Shown piece by piece: positions 10,083-21,200 of a stretch of 64,000 nt of DNA (position 1 is the first letter of the stretch; every line of letters starts with the position of its first letter). The stretch is from Opitutaceae bacterium (GTDB lineage Bacteria; Verrucomicrobiota; Verrucomicrobiia; Opitutales; Opitutaceae), in contig JADJTK010000027.1 in the NCBI GenBank assembly GCA_016711225.1, positions 1-64,000 of the forward strand. The letters run 5' to 3'. A program made the translations under genes and the position numbers. Under the pieces are notes generated by a model. It had not been told where the DNA came from. It worked only from the letters and a program-made list of their open reading frames with translations, and did not search any database.

Positions 10083-13000
10083 TCAGGGTCCGACCACCAG
10101 TGTCGCGGTCACGTCAGCGCCGGCCTCGTCGGTGAGGCGGCCTTGAACCGGCACCGCGCCAACAGCCCGACCACAAGAGTCCTGACCGGCCCCCATCTCA
10201 ACCCGAGCGAGACCGCCCACCGTAAGGCTATCGCCGGAAGGCTGGGCAAGGTCGGTGCCGGCGATCTTCACAGCCACCGAGCCGCCGACCCCGAAGAACA
10301 GATAGGGCACCGCCCAATCGGAAGCGGCGATCCCGTGCACCACTACCGGCCCGCCCACCGTGGTCACGGTCGGTGCGTAGAGTCCGGTGAGGCCGACGGC
10401 CGCCTGATAGGCAACGTTGCCCTGGTGGATACCCCCGAGCTTACCGTCCGTGGAAATGATGCCGGCGGCCGCCACGTTCGCCCAGCCCGAGTAGGGCGCA
10501 TCGGCGCGGGTGACACCCGGGTTGGTCGCCGTACCCACCGAGTAGATGGTGAAGTGGGTCGTGGCATCGGCTCCGGCAAGCACGATCGTCGCCCGGCCCT
10601 TCATGTAGACAATCCCGCGCTGGTTGTAGAGGGCTGGGGCCATCGGCCCGGCGGCGTTGGTCAAATTGACGGTGATCGCGCCGGCGCCGGACATTTCCAC
10701 CTGCACGATGCTGTTGTCCTCATCGAGATACGACATGCGGGCGATCTGGTTGGGATCGGCCGTGAAGGTACCGGCTGCGCCGGTGAGCAGGAACTGGTCG
10801 TAAATGGCGCCGTTGGGGTGATGGATATCCTGCCACTCGGCCCGGGTGGCAACCGCGCCGGCAGTGCGTTGCCCGGCCGCCGGGACGACACCGACCACAA
10901 CGGGGGCCGAGAGGATTGCCCCGCCGGGCCCCGTGACAAGCACATCATAAAGACCAGTCTCGGACGAGCCAAGGGAAGGCAAGGTGAACGTCGAACCGAT
11001 TGCCCCGGGAATAGCCATGCCGCCCTTATACCATTGATAGCTTGAAGCTCCGGTGACCCCAACCGCCAGGGTGCCCGACTGACCGGCGCCAAGCCCGAGG
11101 GACCGGGGCTGGGTCGTGATCACGGGAGCCGCCAGCGAAGCGACGGTGAGGGCGGCGGCTTTGCTCGTAACCGTGCCGGCGGCATTGGTGACAACGACAC
11201 GGTAGTCGCCGGCATCCGATTTTTGGACTGCCGCGAGCTTAAAAATCGCCGCAGTGGCTCCCGCGATGTTCACGCCGGCCTTTTGCCACTTGTAGGTGGG
11301 CGTCGGTGACCCGGTTGCAGTGACCGAGAACTCGGCGATGCCGCCGACATCGACGGTCTGTGGCGTCGGTTGGCTCGTGATGACCGGAGCGGTGTTGACC
11401 TGTAGCGAAACCACATGGCTGGTGACATGGCCCGCCGAATTGGTGAGGACGACCGAGTAGTCCCCGGCGTCCCCGGACTGGACGTTGCGCATCGTCAGTG
11501 AGAAGCCGGTAGCGCCCGACACATCCACACCACCCTTCTTCCATTGGTAGATCGGCGCAGGGTTGCCCGTCGCCAACACAAAGAACGACACCGTTTCACC
11601 GGAGAGGACGGTCTGCGGCACCGGTTGAGTGGTGATGACAGGCGGAGTAGGAGCCGCCTTGGCGGTGAGTGTAGCAATGGCGCTGGTGATTGTACCAAGG
11701 GTGTTGGTTATGTTGACCCGATAACGACCCGCATCCGACAGCTGAACACTCTTGAACGCGAGAATCGGAAAGATCTCACCCGCAATATCCACAGAATCCT
11801 TCTGCCACTGATAAGTCGGCCAGGGGAACCCGGTTGCGGCGACCGTTAGCGCCACCGTCTCTCCGACGATCACAATCTGCGACACCGGCTGATCCAAGAT
11901 GACGGGGGCAGCGTAAACGGTGAGAATTGCGGCGTTGCTCGCGACGGAGAATTCCGAGTTGGAGGCAATACAGCGGAACGTGTCGGAATTCATGAGGGAG
12001 GCGGCCGCAACGGTAAGCTTGGCTGTAGTCACCCCGCCGTACACGGCATCATTTTCGAGGTCGGACCAGAGGCCAATACCAAGCGGACTGCGCTGCCACC
12101 TGAGGGCGGGCGCTGTGCCGCCCGAGGGCACGACAGTGAATACGGCGGTTTGGCCGGCATTGACAGCCTGGTCGACCGGATGGGTGTTGATCACCGGTAG
12201 CGGCTGCGTCTGGAAAATGGCGCCGCCAGCGCCCACGAACACAAATGTGCCATTCCCTTCCGCAACGGCCCCCCAGCTTAACCTCCTATCGATCACCAAC
12301 GGTGCCGACCACGTGAACCCATCTTTCGAGAGCGTAACTGTACCATCGTCTTGAGGCATCCAGAACCATTGCGCGCTCGCCCCCACGCGGCCCCAATCAT
12401 GCAGCATCGGCGCTGTGCATACCCAAACAATGCTATCAGTTGAGATCCAGGTTTCCCCCCAAGCGTCAGCACACCATATTCCGCTCACCCACGCCAGCCC
12501 CCGAAAACTACCTGGAGGGGTCGCCGGCGTGCGGTTGTTCCAGGCTATTCCGTCCGACGACGTGAGGATCCGTCCGTCGGCCCCGACCGCGACGAAAACG
12601 CCGCCCCCGAAACGCACGGCACACAGGTCGTCAGTAACTCCCGAAATTGCTTCGGTCCAAATCTGGCCATCGAGCGAGGTATAGATTCTGCCTCCCGCCC
12701 CTACGGCCACGAACCGGTCCGCGCCAAAGGCGACTTTCTGCAGTTCGGCTGCGTCCGCAGGCAGAGTGCCAGCGTGCCAAGAATACCCATCTGAAGAATA
12801 GGCGACACGGCCGCCTGACGAACCGAGGCCGACTACCACGTAACGCCCCGCTCCGTAGGCCACACCAAAGGCAAAGGACCACTGTCCAAGGGAACCGGCT
12901 TCCCAATTTTGGCCGTCCGTCGAAACCGCTGCCGAGCTACCACCAATCGTCACAAACCTTCCCCCGCCATAGACAATATCGCACAACCCATCGGCCACCA

Positions 13001-15251
13001 AGCCGGTCGCCCGACGCGTCCACCCGAGCAGCGGATCGGCGACCTTGACGGACAAGGTCTGTTTCGCCTGCCCTCCCTTACCATCAATCGCTGTGACGGT
13101 CACATCGTATGTCCCGCCCACCAGCCACCGATGGTTGACCCAGGCCGCAGTAGAGTCGATCTGCCCATCACCGAAATCCCAATGGTAGTAGACAGTGTCA
13201 CCGTCGGGATCGCTGCTAGCCGCCGAAAATATTGTGTCGGTCCGCGCCATCAGCGCTCCCGACGGTGCCGACAACGTCACAGTGGGATCATGGTTGCCAC
13301 TTGTGTCCCCCAACACCACCAGCACGTCGATCCAATGATTCGGCTCACTCCCTCCGACCGCTATTGGGGTGATGGCGATTCCATAGACCGGATCAACCAA
13401 GGTCTCCCCCGGCGCCAGGGGAGCATCCGTCGTATACCCGGCAGGAACCGGGGTCGAATCGAGCAGGTAGGTACCACCGCCCCATAGGATAGTACCGTCG
13501 AAAGAGCTGGGACATTTGTCCCAATGCAAGTCTACCCCTACGCGCCGCCTTTCCGGAATATGTCTACGAAACCCCGATTGGCGTCGATACGAAATCCAAT
13601 ATTCATAGTCAGTTCCTGACGACACTGCCACGGCTTGAACGCCGGCGGCGCCTCGGGTGTCGTGCCGATAAATGCGGTAGACACCGCTGCCGGTTACCGT
13701 CGGCGTCTCGCTCTGAGCCAGATAGCCGAGCTTCGCCTTCTGCTTGGCATTAAAGTGGCCCACCGGAAACGAGAAGGTGGTTCCCATGACATCAAACTCA
13801 TCGCCATATTCGACATGATCGCCGGGAGCAATCGTTGAGGACCCTGTGGGCTGCCAGGCATGCGAATGAAGCAAGCCTTGATTATGTCCAAGCTCGTGGG
13901 CAACTGTTCCGGGAGCGGTCGTTCCATTGAGCCAAAGGCCAGGCGCACCAACGCAGCCCAAACCGGACCAGAAATAGGGTGAGGCAACAGGCAGAAGAAC
14001 CACCGTGCGATCATAGCGGTCAGGATCGTATAGCCCTGTCGCTCCGTGAGCGCTGTCATACCTCCGAACAAGGGCGAGCGCTTCGGCATAAAGCGCGCTT
14101 TCAGAGCCGACAACATCCGCAAGTGCAGCCTTGGTCCCCGTCAGCCGGAAGGCTCCAGGGACGATGGTGGTCTTGAACGAGCAACGATCCCGGGAGACGT
14201 CCCGGAAATACTCGCTGACCTTCGCCATCGAGTCGTTGATCTCCTGGTCGCTGGCCGGCAACCCAGGGGCATCGGAGAAATCCACGCGGATCCACAACAC
14301 ACGTTTCTCGCCAAAAACCCAGCTAGACGGATCGGCCTGCGGCGTCGCACTGTTGGTCGCCGTATTGGGGCCGACACTGGCCTCGGCCACTCCGACCGTT
14401 GCACTCCAGGCCTCGAGTTCCTCCGGGGTGGCGAAGGCCATAGTTTGATCGCCAACCGCCACGCGCAGGCTCTCGTTGTCGGAGTCGTCGAGAATCGCCG
14501 CGGCGGCATCCAACCGGCGATACGGATTCTCGGACACCGCCAACCGATCATCGACCGCGATCCCGTGGATGGCCAAGTGCTCCTTCGTCAGCGCTTCGAG
14601 TCGCCGGCCGTAGACATGGGCCTCGTACGCGGTGGCTCCGATCACCACTCGCCGCTCGATGCGACTCTCCATGGAGGCGCACACCGCCAGGACCTCCAAT
14701 CGACCAAAGGCATCGACCGGCGTTTCCAACTCCGCCGCAATTTCGGCCGGCAGCTGGGCGCGCTGTCCGCGCGGAATCGCCAGCTCCAGTGCCAACCGCG
14801 GGTCCGCGGCAATGAGCTCTTTCATAGCCGCCCGCCGCGCTATAGCGAGTCCCTGCCCACGAGCTAACGACGGTGCCGCCCCCGGTGCACTCCCCTGCCA
14901 AGTGCCCAACCAGTCGTTGAAGGCGACAACGGGCGCGGGAACTTCGGCGCTACTGGCCGTTTCAATACGGGAGTTCCGGCGTCCGGGAGCGCCCGTCCGC
15001 TCCTTGGGCGCCGGCTCGTCCCGTCCCTTGAGCGCCAGCCCAACCGATGCACCAACGGCTGGGGAGTGGCCTTCGGCGGCATGAGTTGGGGGTCGCCCCA
15101 TCGGTGCCCCCACTCTGGTCACGTGGCGACCGGGTGCATGCCATAAGCACGCGCCAACAGTGAACAATACGGACGCAACGGCCACAGCTGCAATACTTCG
15201 AAAGCCCATTGCCTGCGAGTGTTTGAAGCATTCCGATACGGAGGCAAGCAC
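10083..15251 (-). CDS. Secreted M11 (gametolysin-like) metallopeptidase with PKD, WD/BNR-like and Ig domains
   Basis: The catalytic domain shows HELGHNQGLLH at about 452-462 (zinc-binding HExxHxxGxxH) and the Met-turn EFDVMG at about 485-490, followed by FNAKQKAKLGYL. This combination is typical of peptidase family M11. Residues 100-300 look like a propeptide. A PKD domain (about 655-738, WDFGDG) follows, then about 300 residues of repeats with S(T/S)DGxxW motifs resembling sialidase/BNR or Kelch-like blades, then five or six Ig-like domains and the shared cassette (last 266 residues). The secretion signal is MGFRSIAAVAVASVLFTVGA, which suggests that the true start is Met15 (base 15209); VGAC could also be a lipobox. 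The substrate is not evident, but an extracellular protein or glycoprotein is likely. Confidence 0.85.
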   Translation of the reverse strand: MLASVSECFKHSQAMGFRSIAAVAVASVLFTVGACLWHAPGRHVTRVGAPMGRPPTHAAEGHSPAVGASVGLALKGRDEPAPKERTGAPGRRNSRIETASSAEVPAPVVAFNDWLGTWQGSAPGAAPSLARGQGLAIARRAAMKELIAADPRLALELAIPRGQRAQLPAEIAAELETPVDAFGRLEVLAVCASMESRIERRVVIGATAYEAHVYGRRLEALTKEHLAIHGIAVDDRLAVSENPYRRLDAAAAILDDSDNESLRVAVGDQTMAFATPEELEAWSATVGVAEASVGPNTATNSATPQADPSSWVFGEKRVLWIRVDFSDAPGLPASDQEINDSMAKVSEYFRDVSRDRCSFKTTIVPGAFRLTGTKAALADVVGSESALYAEALALVRRYDSAHGATGLYDPDRYDRTVVLLPVASPYFWSGLGCVGAPGLWLNGTTAPGTVAHELGHNQGLLHSHAWQPTGSSTIAPGDHVEYGDEFDVMGTTFSFPVGHFNAKQKAKLGYLAQSETPTVTGSGVYRIYRHDTRGAAGVQAVAVSSGTDYEYWISYRRQSGFRRHIPERRRVGVDLHWDKCPSSFDGTILWGGGTYLLDSTPVPAGYTTDAPLAPGETLVDPVYGIAITPIAVGGSEPNHWIDVLVVLGDTSGNHDPTVTLSAPSGALMARTDTIFSAASSDPDGDTVYYHWDFGDGQIDSTAAWVNHRWLVGGTYDVTVTAIDGKGGQAKQTLSVKVADPLLGWTRRATGLVADGLCDIVYGGGRFVTIGGSSAAVSTDGQNWEAGSLGQWSFAFGVAYGAGRYVVVGLGSSGGRVAYSSDGYSWHAGTLPADAAELQKVAFGADRFVAVGAGGRIYTSLDGQIWTEAISGVTDDLCAVRFGGGVFVAVGADGRILTSSDGIAWNNRTPATPPGSFRGLAWVSGIWCADAWGETWISTDSIVWVCTAPMLHDWGRVGASAQWFWMPQDDGTVTLSKDGFTWSAPLVIDRRLSWGAVAEGNGTFVFVGAGGAIFQTQPLPVINTHPVDQAVNAGQTAVFTVVPSGGTAPALRWQRSPLGIGLWSDLENDAVYGGVTTAKLTVAAASLMNSDTFRCIASNSEFSVASNAAILTVYAAPVILDQPVSQIVIVGETVALTVAATGFPWPTYQWQKDSVDIAGEIFPILAFKSVQLSDAGRYRVNITNTLGTITSAIATLTAKAAPTPPVITTQPVPQTVLSGETVSFFVLATGNPAPIYQWKKGGVDVSGATGFSLTMRNVQSGDAGDYSVVLTNSAGHVTSHVVSLQVNTAPVITSQPTPQTVDVGGIAEFSVTATGSPTPTYKWQKAGVNIAGATAAIFKLAAVQKSDAGDYRVVVTNAAGTVTSKAAALTVASLAAPVITTQPRSLGLGAGQSGTLAVGVTGASSYQWYKGGMAIPGAIGSTFTLPSLGSSETGLYDVLVTGPGGAILSAPVVVGVVPAAGQRTAGAVATRAEWQDIHHPNGAIYDQFLLTGAAGTFTADPNQIARMSYLDEDNSIVQVEMSGAGAITVNLTNAAGPMAPALYNQRGIVYMKGRATIVLAGADATTHFTIYSVGTATNPGVTRADAPYSGWANVAAAGIISTDGKLGGIHQGNVAYQAAVGLTGLYAPTVTTVGGPVVVHGIAASDWAVPYLFFGVGGSVAVKIAGTDLAQPSGDSLTVGGLARVEMGAGQDSCGRAVGAVPVQGRLTDEAGADVTATLVVGP
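10086..10883 (-). repeat. C-terminal cassette copy 2
   Basis: This is the shared cassette at the end of the metallopeptidase. It is colinear and ungapped by eye with the other three copies, keeps DSCGR and ends in ATLVVGP. Confidence 0.9.
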
Positions 15252-15449
15252 TCGGCACCACTATCCCTCCTGCGGCGCCCGCACATCTCGAGCCGAGCGC
15301 AGTCCCTGGCAAAAACCCGATCGTATCCGCCCGCACCAAGGCTCCAAATCCGGTACGCTCGGACCCAAAGCCGCCCCGAGGCGGCGCCACGCCGAACCGC
15401 TCGGAATCTTCGGCGGCCCACGGCCCGGCCTCGACCCTCCCCCATCCAC

Positions 15450-15504
15450 GGGCGCCAAAGCTGGCGCCCGTTATCGTGCCGCCGGACCGTAGCCGGTCCG
15501 GCGG
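15450..15504 (-). terminator. Two strong hairpins after the xylanase gene
   Basis: Stem 1 is GGGCGCC/GGCGCCC (15450-15469). Stem 2 is CCGCCGGACC/GGTCCGGCGG (15479-15504) with a six-base loop. Both lie just past the xylanase stop and before the metallopeptidase start. There is no T tract, so intrinsic termination is inferred only. They may also protect the 3' end of the message. Confidence 0.45.
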
Positions 15505-15517
15505 TCGCATCCTAGCC

Positions 15518-17920
15518 TCAAGGCCCGACTACGAGGGCCGCCGTCACGTTGACGCCGGCGTCATTGGTCAGCTCGGATTGGATCGCTTGCGCGGCGGCGG
15601 CCCGGCCACAGGAGTCCTGGCCGGCCCCCATTTGCACCTCCGCGAGACCGGAGACCGCGACGCTGGCGCTGTTGGGCTGCGCCAGGGCGCTGCCGGCGAT
15701 CTTGACCTTCACCGTCCCGCCAGGCCCGAAGTACAGATACGGCGCCGCCGCTCCACTCGCGGTAACCCCATGGACCACCGCGAGGCTGCCGATCGTGGTC
15801 ACCGTGGGCGCATAGATCCCGGTGAGTCCCACCGCCGCGTTGTAGTTGGCATTGCCCTGATGAATCCCGCCGAGCCCGCCGCTCGCGGAAATGATGCCGG
15901 CGGCCGCCACGTTCGCCCAGCCCGCGTAGATCACCTCCGGACGGGTGACGCCGGGGTTGGTCGCCGTACCCACCGAGTAGATCGTGAAATGGGTCGTGGC
16001 GTCGGCCCCGGAAAGGATGATCGTCGCCTTGCCCTTCATATACTGGATCCCGCTCTGGTTGTAGAAGGCCGGGGCCATCGGCCCACTGGGACTTTCGAGC
16101 ACCACCGTGATCGCACCGGCCCCGGACATTTCGACCTGGACGATGCTGTTGTCCTCATCGAGATACGACATGCGGGCGATCTGCTCGGGATCGGCCGTGA
16201 AGGTGCCGGCCGCGCCGGAGAGCAGGAACTGGTCGTAGACCGCGCCGTTGGGGTGATGGATGTCCGTCCACTCGGCCCGGGTCGTAACCGCCCCGGCGGT
16301 GCGTTGGCCGGCCGCCGGCACCACGCCCACGACCATCGGATACGACAGCGTCTCCCCGCCCGGCCCGGACAGGAAGGCCTCGTAGATACCCGCCTCCGCC
16401 GGACCGACGGCGGGCCAGGACAGCACCGCTCCGGTGGCGCCGGACAAGGGTAACCCGCCCCGATACCACTGGTAGGCAGAGGCCCCGTCCACCACGACTC
16501 CGATCGCGCCAGCCTGCCCGGCCACAACACCGAGGGCGCGCGGCGTCGCCGTCGTGATGACCGGGGCGGTTGAGAAGCCCACACTCAGGCTCGCCGCCGC
16601 ACTGACCACCGGCAGTCCCACCCCATTGTTCACCACGCAGCGATAGCGATACCCGTTCATGGCCGGGGTGATGGCCGCGAGGCCAAGCGTTGCGCCATCC
16701 ACCGCCGAGTAGCTGCCGCCGTTGGCGAGCGCAGTCCAGGTGTCGCCATTGTTGGTGCTGACCTGCCACTGGTAGGTGACATTGAACGCCGAACTGACCG
16801 CGACGGTGAAACTAGCACTCCCCCCGGAGGTGGCGGCGTAATTGAACGGTTGCGTGGTCACGTTAGGCGTGCCGGCGTAGGCCCGCAGCCACAGCATCGC
16901 GGGCCGCTCGGTGTTGTCGGCCAACACCAGATTGGCGCCCTGCGCGTCGCGCCACAGCCCGGGCCGGTAACCCCAGAGCGTGATCCCGATGACCGAGGGA
17001 TGATTCCACAGGAGGGGGAAGACCCGCATGTACTCGCCCACCTGCACCGAGTCGTTGGGCCCGTCGATATCCATCTCGGTGATCATGATGGGCAGTCCGG
17101 TGGCGGCGAGGGTCGCCAGATTGGCCGCAATGGTGGAAGCGGAGGCCCCCGAGGTTTCGAAGGCGTGGGCCTGGGTCGAAATCACGTCGACGAGGTTCTC
17201 GGCCTTGAGCAGGTTGACGATCTGGACGTAGCGGGCCGTCATGCCGCCGTCGTTCAACAAGCCATACTCGTTGAGGACCAGGTCCTTGCCCGGGAAATAG
17301 CGACGGGCGAGGCGGAAGGACTCCACCAGCCATTCCCACCCGGAGGCACCGGCGCCGCCGAGCGCGTCCGAATAATTGGCCGCCCGCGTGGTGGAAAAAG
17401 CGATAACCTCGCCGTTGGGCGGGGCATGAAGCGGCTCATTGACGACTTCAACGTAATCGAGATCGGGATAACGGGCGGCCACCGCGGCGAACCATTCCTC
17501 GATTTCCGCCCTCTTTTCCTCCGTCGTAAGCGCGCTGATCCAGGAAGGCTGTTGGCTGCCCCAGACGAGGATGTGGAAACGGACGAGGAGGCCGTTGGCC
17601 TTTGCGTAGTTGTACGCGGCGTCCATTTCCCCCCAGCTCATCACATCGCGCGTGCGCTCCACGCTGCCCCATTTTCCACCGTTCTCCGGGGTGACCTGAT
17701 TGAAGTAGGCCGCGAGATTCGGCGCCTGCCCTGAACTGTACGCGCACCCCAGAAAGAGGCTCTTGCCTTGGGCGATGGGCGGCCCCACCGGGGTAAACGC
17801 GGCGGCGAGCGTCGAGGCAAGACAAGTGGCTAGCGCCAGAGAAAGCGCGGTAAGGAGGGGCAGCCGTGCTGCCGGAGTGCGGCAAACCGTGGCGGAAGTC
17901 GGGGTGACGTTCGGATTCAT
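15518..17920 (-). CDS. Secreted GH10 endo-1,4-beta-xylanase with Ig domains and the shared C-terminal cassette
   Basis: A GH10 barrel spans about residues 45-355: VTPENGGKW (about 77), the acid/base Glu in VEVVNEP (E162) and the nucleophile Glu in IMITEMDID (E282), then LWGYRPGLW, all canonical for endoxylanases that cut the beta-1,4-xylan backbone with retention. The start at 17920 is chosen because it gives a signal peptide (LPLLTALSLALATCLASTLA). The upstream in-frame extension of 63 residues is Arg/Pro-rich and not signal-like. Two Ig-like domains follow the barrel, then the 266-residue cassette, so the enzyme is probably displayed on or near the cell surface. A GH39 enzyme lies about 10 kb away and would act on the released oligosaccharides. 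Confidence 0.92.
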   Translation of the reverse strand: MNPNVTPTSATVCRTPAARLPLLTALSLALATCLASTLAAAFTPVGPPIAQGKSLFLGCAYSSGQAPNLAAYFNQVTPENGGKWGSVERTRDVMSWGEMDAAYNYAKANGLLVRFHILVWGSQQPSWISALTTEEKRAEIEEWFAAVAARYPDLDYVEVVNEPLHAPPNGEVIAFSTTRAANYSDALGGAGASGWEWLVESFRLARRYFPGKDLVLNEYGLLNDGGMTARYVQIVNLLKAENLVDVISTQAHAFETSGASASTIAANLATLAATGLPIMITEMDIDGPNDSVQVGEYMRVFPLLWNHPSVIGITLWGYRPGLWRDAQGANLVLADNTERPAMLWLRAYAGTPNVTTQPFNYAATSGGSASFTVAVSSAFNVTYQWQVSTNNGDTWTALANGGSYSAVDGATLGLAAITPAMNGYRYRCVVNNGVGLPVVSAAASLSVGFSTAPVITTATPRALGVVAGQAGAIGVVVDGASAYQWYRGGLPLSGATGAVLSWPAVGPAEAGIYEAFLSGPGGETLSYPMVVGVVPAAGQRTAGAVTTRAEWTDIHHPNGAVYDQFLLSGAAGTFTADPEQIARMSYLDEDNSIVQVEMSGAGAITVVLESPSGPMAPAFYNQSGIQYMKGKATIILSGADATTHFTIYSVGTATNPGVTRPEVIYAGWANVAAAGIISASGGLGGIHQGNANYNAAVGLTGIYAPTVTTIGSLAVVHGVTASGAAAPYLYFGPGGTVKVKIAGSALAQPNSASVAVSGLAEVQMGAGQDSCGRAAAAQAIQSELTNDAGVNVTAALVVGP
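15521..16318 (-). repeat. C-terminal cassette copy 3
   Basis: This is the shared cassette at the end of the GH10 xylanase, with DSCGR and the terminal ALVVGP. It has the highest local DNA identity to copy 1, which suggests recent duplication or gene conversion. Confidence 0.9.
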
Positions 17921-18226
17921 GGGGTGAGACGGGGTAGGTGCGGGAGAAGGAACGGAACAGGCTCGAAAGGTCGAGCGCAGGCTTGCGGAGGTTCTAATAT
18001 TCGTACGGTTTCGCGCCTGAAGGTTCCCAGCCAGCGGACGGAGGGCCGCACACGGGCACTCCCGCCGCCCCGGCACAGGGCGGAGCCGGGCACCCACGAT
18101 GGCTCTCAAGTCGGAGTGCGACCAGGTGTCGCATCAGCCGAACGACGGTCAACCAGCGAAGGGGCGCGCGAAGGCCCGCCGGTTCGCGCCGCCTCGCGCC
18201 GCCGGAGAAGCGCAGCACTGCGGTCT
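17921..18226. other. Non-coding gap upstream of the xylanase gene
   Basis: This gap of about 306 bp lies between the histidine kinase stop and the chosen xylanase start. It should contain the xylanase promoter. I see no gene and no strong ribosome-binding site next to the xylanase ATG. Confidence 0.4.
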
Positions 18227-21200
18227 TCATCGCTCGCCCTCAGAGAGCACTCGCCCGATGCATTCCATGAGCTTCTCTACCGCGTAGGGCTTCTCGACCC
18301 TGCCGCGGAAGCCGTACTCCCCAAAATTGGCCATCACCGGATCGTTCGAATAACCGCTCGAGACGATGGCCCGAATCGTCGGATCGAGCCGGCGCAACGT
18401 TTCCATCGCCTCCCGTCCGCCCATGCCGCCCGGCACCGTGAGGTCCATGATCGTGAGAGCGAACGGCCGGCCCTCGTCGCGTGCCTCCGTATACGCCCGG
18501 ATCGCCGCCGCGCCATCGGCCACGGCCACTGGGTCCAGGCCGAGGCGGCGCAGCAGTGACACCACCAACCGACGGATATCCTCCTCGTCGTCGAGCACCA
18601 GCACCCGCCCGCTCAGGCGGGTCGGCACGACGGCCCGCGCCGTCGCCGGCTCCGCGGCCTCCCCGGCGGCCGCCGGCAACCAGATCCGGAAGACGGTTCC
18701 GTGCCCCAACGTCGACTGGACCTCGATGTGCCCGCGATGGCGAAGCACAATGGAATGCACCGTCGCGAGTCCGAGCCCGCTGCCGCCCTTCTTTGTCGTG
18801 AAATACGGATCGAAGAGCTTCGCCAGCACTGCCACCGCCATGCCCGGTCCGGTGTCGGCCAACGTCAACACGACGTAGCGTCCAGCAGGGAGCGCGGCGA
18901 CCTCGTTGGCCGCGAGGGTCGTATTGCGCGCCTTCACCCGCACGACACCGCCTTGGGGCATCGCCTGCGCGGCATTGAGCACCAGGTTGTGCACGACCTG
19001 CCCGATCTGGCCGCGATCAACATCGGCCGCCCAAAGCCCGGCTTCGAAATCGTAGTCACACTTCACCGCCGAACCGCGCAACACGAACTCCGCGGCCTCG
19101 CGCACGATCTCCGGCACCACCTCCGCCGCCCGCAGTGGGTCGCCACCTTTCGCGAAGGTCAGCAACTGGTGAGTCAGATCGCGGGCGCGCTGGGCGCCGC
19201 GTTCGGCATCGCGCAGGCAATCGCCGGCCACTGCCATTGCCTGCTCCTCAAGCATGGTCAGCGTGATGTTTCCCATCACCACGGTAAGCAGATTGTTGAA
19301 GTCGTGCGCAATGCCGCCGGCCAGCAGACCGAGCGACTCGAGTTTGGCGGCCTTCTGCAGCTCGGCCTCGAGCTTCGCCTGATTTTCGAGCTGGGCGCGA
19401 ATCTGCTCGGTCTGCGCGCGCACCCGGCGGCGCAGAGTCGTCGCCCACAGCAACGCGAGACCGGCGCCGACACCGATCACTGCCAGTGCCCCCAGCGCGC
19501 GCCCGCCGGTGAACCACGGCGGGCCGGTGAGCTCCACGAGATCGCCCGCGTCGCGCAGCTGCAGCAGAAAGCCGCTCGGTCGCCCGTACACGTCAAACTC
19601 CATGCGATACACACCGGTGAACTGCACAGTGCCGCCGCGCCGCAGCGCGGAGCGAACGCCGGCGGCCTGCGGCATGATCGCCATGAACCGCTCGTCGCCC
19701 GATTTCAGCAGCAAATGCAGTTCGTCCCCGGTGCCGAGAATCTCATCCAGCAGCCCGATGCCGCGCACGAGCTGGTTGTCCCACGCCGGCGTCGGCTTCG
19801 GCCCTACCGGCAACTCCAGGGGCACCGGGGAGCTCTGGTCGGCCACCCGCCGCACCTGCGCTTCGCGCAACACGATCCGGCTCCCTTGGCGCCCTGGAAA
19901 ACCGACCACCTCGACACTGTCGCCCGGCGACCACTTCGCTGGCGCCCGCGCGAGCACCTCCAGGCCGGCGGCACCGTCCTGCACCACCAGCCAGCGGCCG
20001 GGATCCGCATAAGTCACTACTCCCAGGACTCGCAGCCGCCGATACGGCGTCTGGAGCGGACCGAAACGGCGCAGCGACGCCATCGGCACCACCGCCCCGG
20101 CAAACGGATCCGCGGTGGCCGGCTCTTCGACCGCGATATCGCGCCGTGTCGCCACCAGCAACTGGATGCCAGCGAGCTCGCCACGTTCGTCTGCCACGGC
20201 CGTGCAAACCCCGCGCAACCGCACCACCGCACCCTGCAGTTCATCCAGCGAGGCCGGGGTGATCATGCGCGCGGTGAATTCACCAGCTGGTGTCGTGAGC
20301 TCCAGCTCCGTCCACGGCCCCTCGGTCCGCACCTCCCGCAAGAAGCCGCGCAGCTCCAGGCGGCAGGCCTCCTCCGCTCCGCTTTGCGCCTGATCGAGCG
20401 TGATCAGCCGAGGTTCTGGCAACTGCATCGACCCCTCGGTGGCGAAATTCTCGAACTCAACCAACGGAGCAAAATCCCCGGCCCCGGTCCGCCCTGTCAC
20501 CCGCACCGAAGTCCCGAGCAAGGGCGGCCGCAGCGTCCACGGCCCTTGGCTGCGGATGCACACGCCTCGCGTCGAGTCCTGAATATAGAAGTACGGTACA
20601 TCGGGGCTGGACCACGTCACTACGCCCCACAATTCAACGCGGTGGCCGCGGCGCGCCTCGTCAAGTCCCAGTTCGAGCACCTGGGCGATCCGGCGCAGCT
20701 TAAACCGCACCCCGTCCTCCGGCGTCGGAGCCGGGCCGCGGCGGCGCCAGAGCCCCTCCGTCAAGACGATCTCCGGCCCGCGGCGTTGCAGGCGACCGAC
20801 CACCTCGACCTCATCCCCGGGCTGCACCGGCCCGGTCTGGGCAGAAAGGACCAGGATCTGGTTACTCTCGTCCCACACCACAATGGAGCGGCCGGAATCG
20901 GTGGCCCGGACTTCTCCGCGCACCAGCACCACTTCTCCCTCCGGCTGGCTCCGCAGGCGCTCGCCGCCCACCTCCTCGCGTTCAAACCGCGCGTCGCTGG
21001 CGAACGATGAGAGCACGCGCGTGGCGGCGAAACCACCCACCCAAAGATCATCTCCGCCGATCGTCCCGTCGGCAGTCTTGCGAAGAAAAAGCAGACCGGT
21101 CACCTCGACGACCTGCGCGGTGTAATCGGGGATGGCCGCGCCCTCCTCGGCTAACACCGTCGCCAAGGCCGCCCGACCATCCACCACCATGCTGAGCCGC

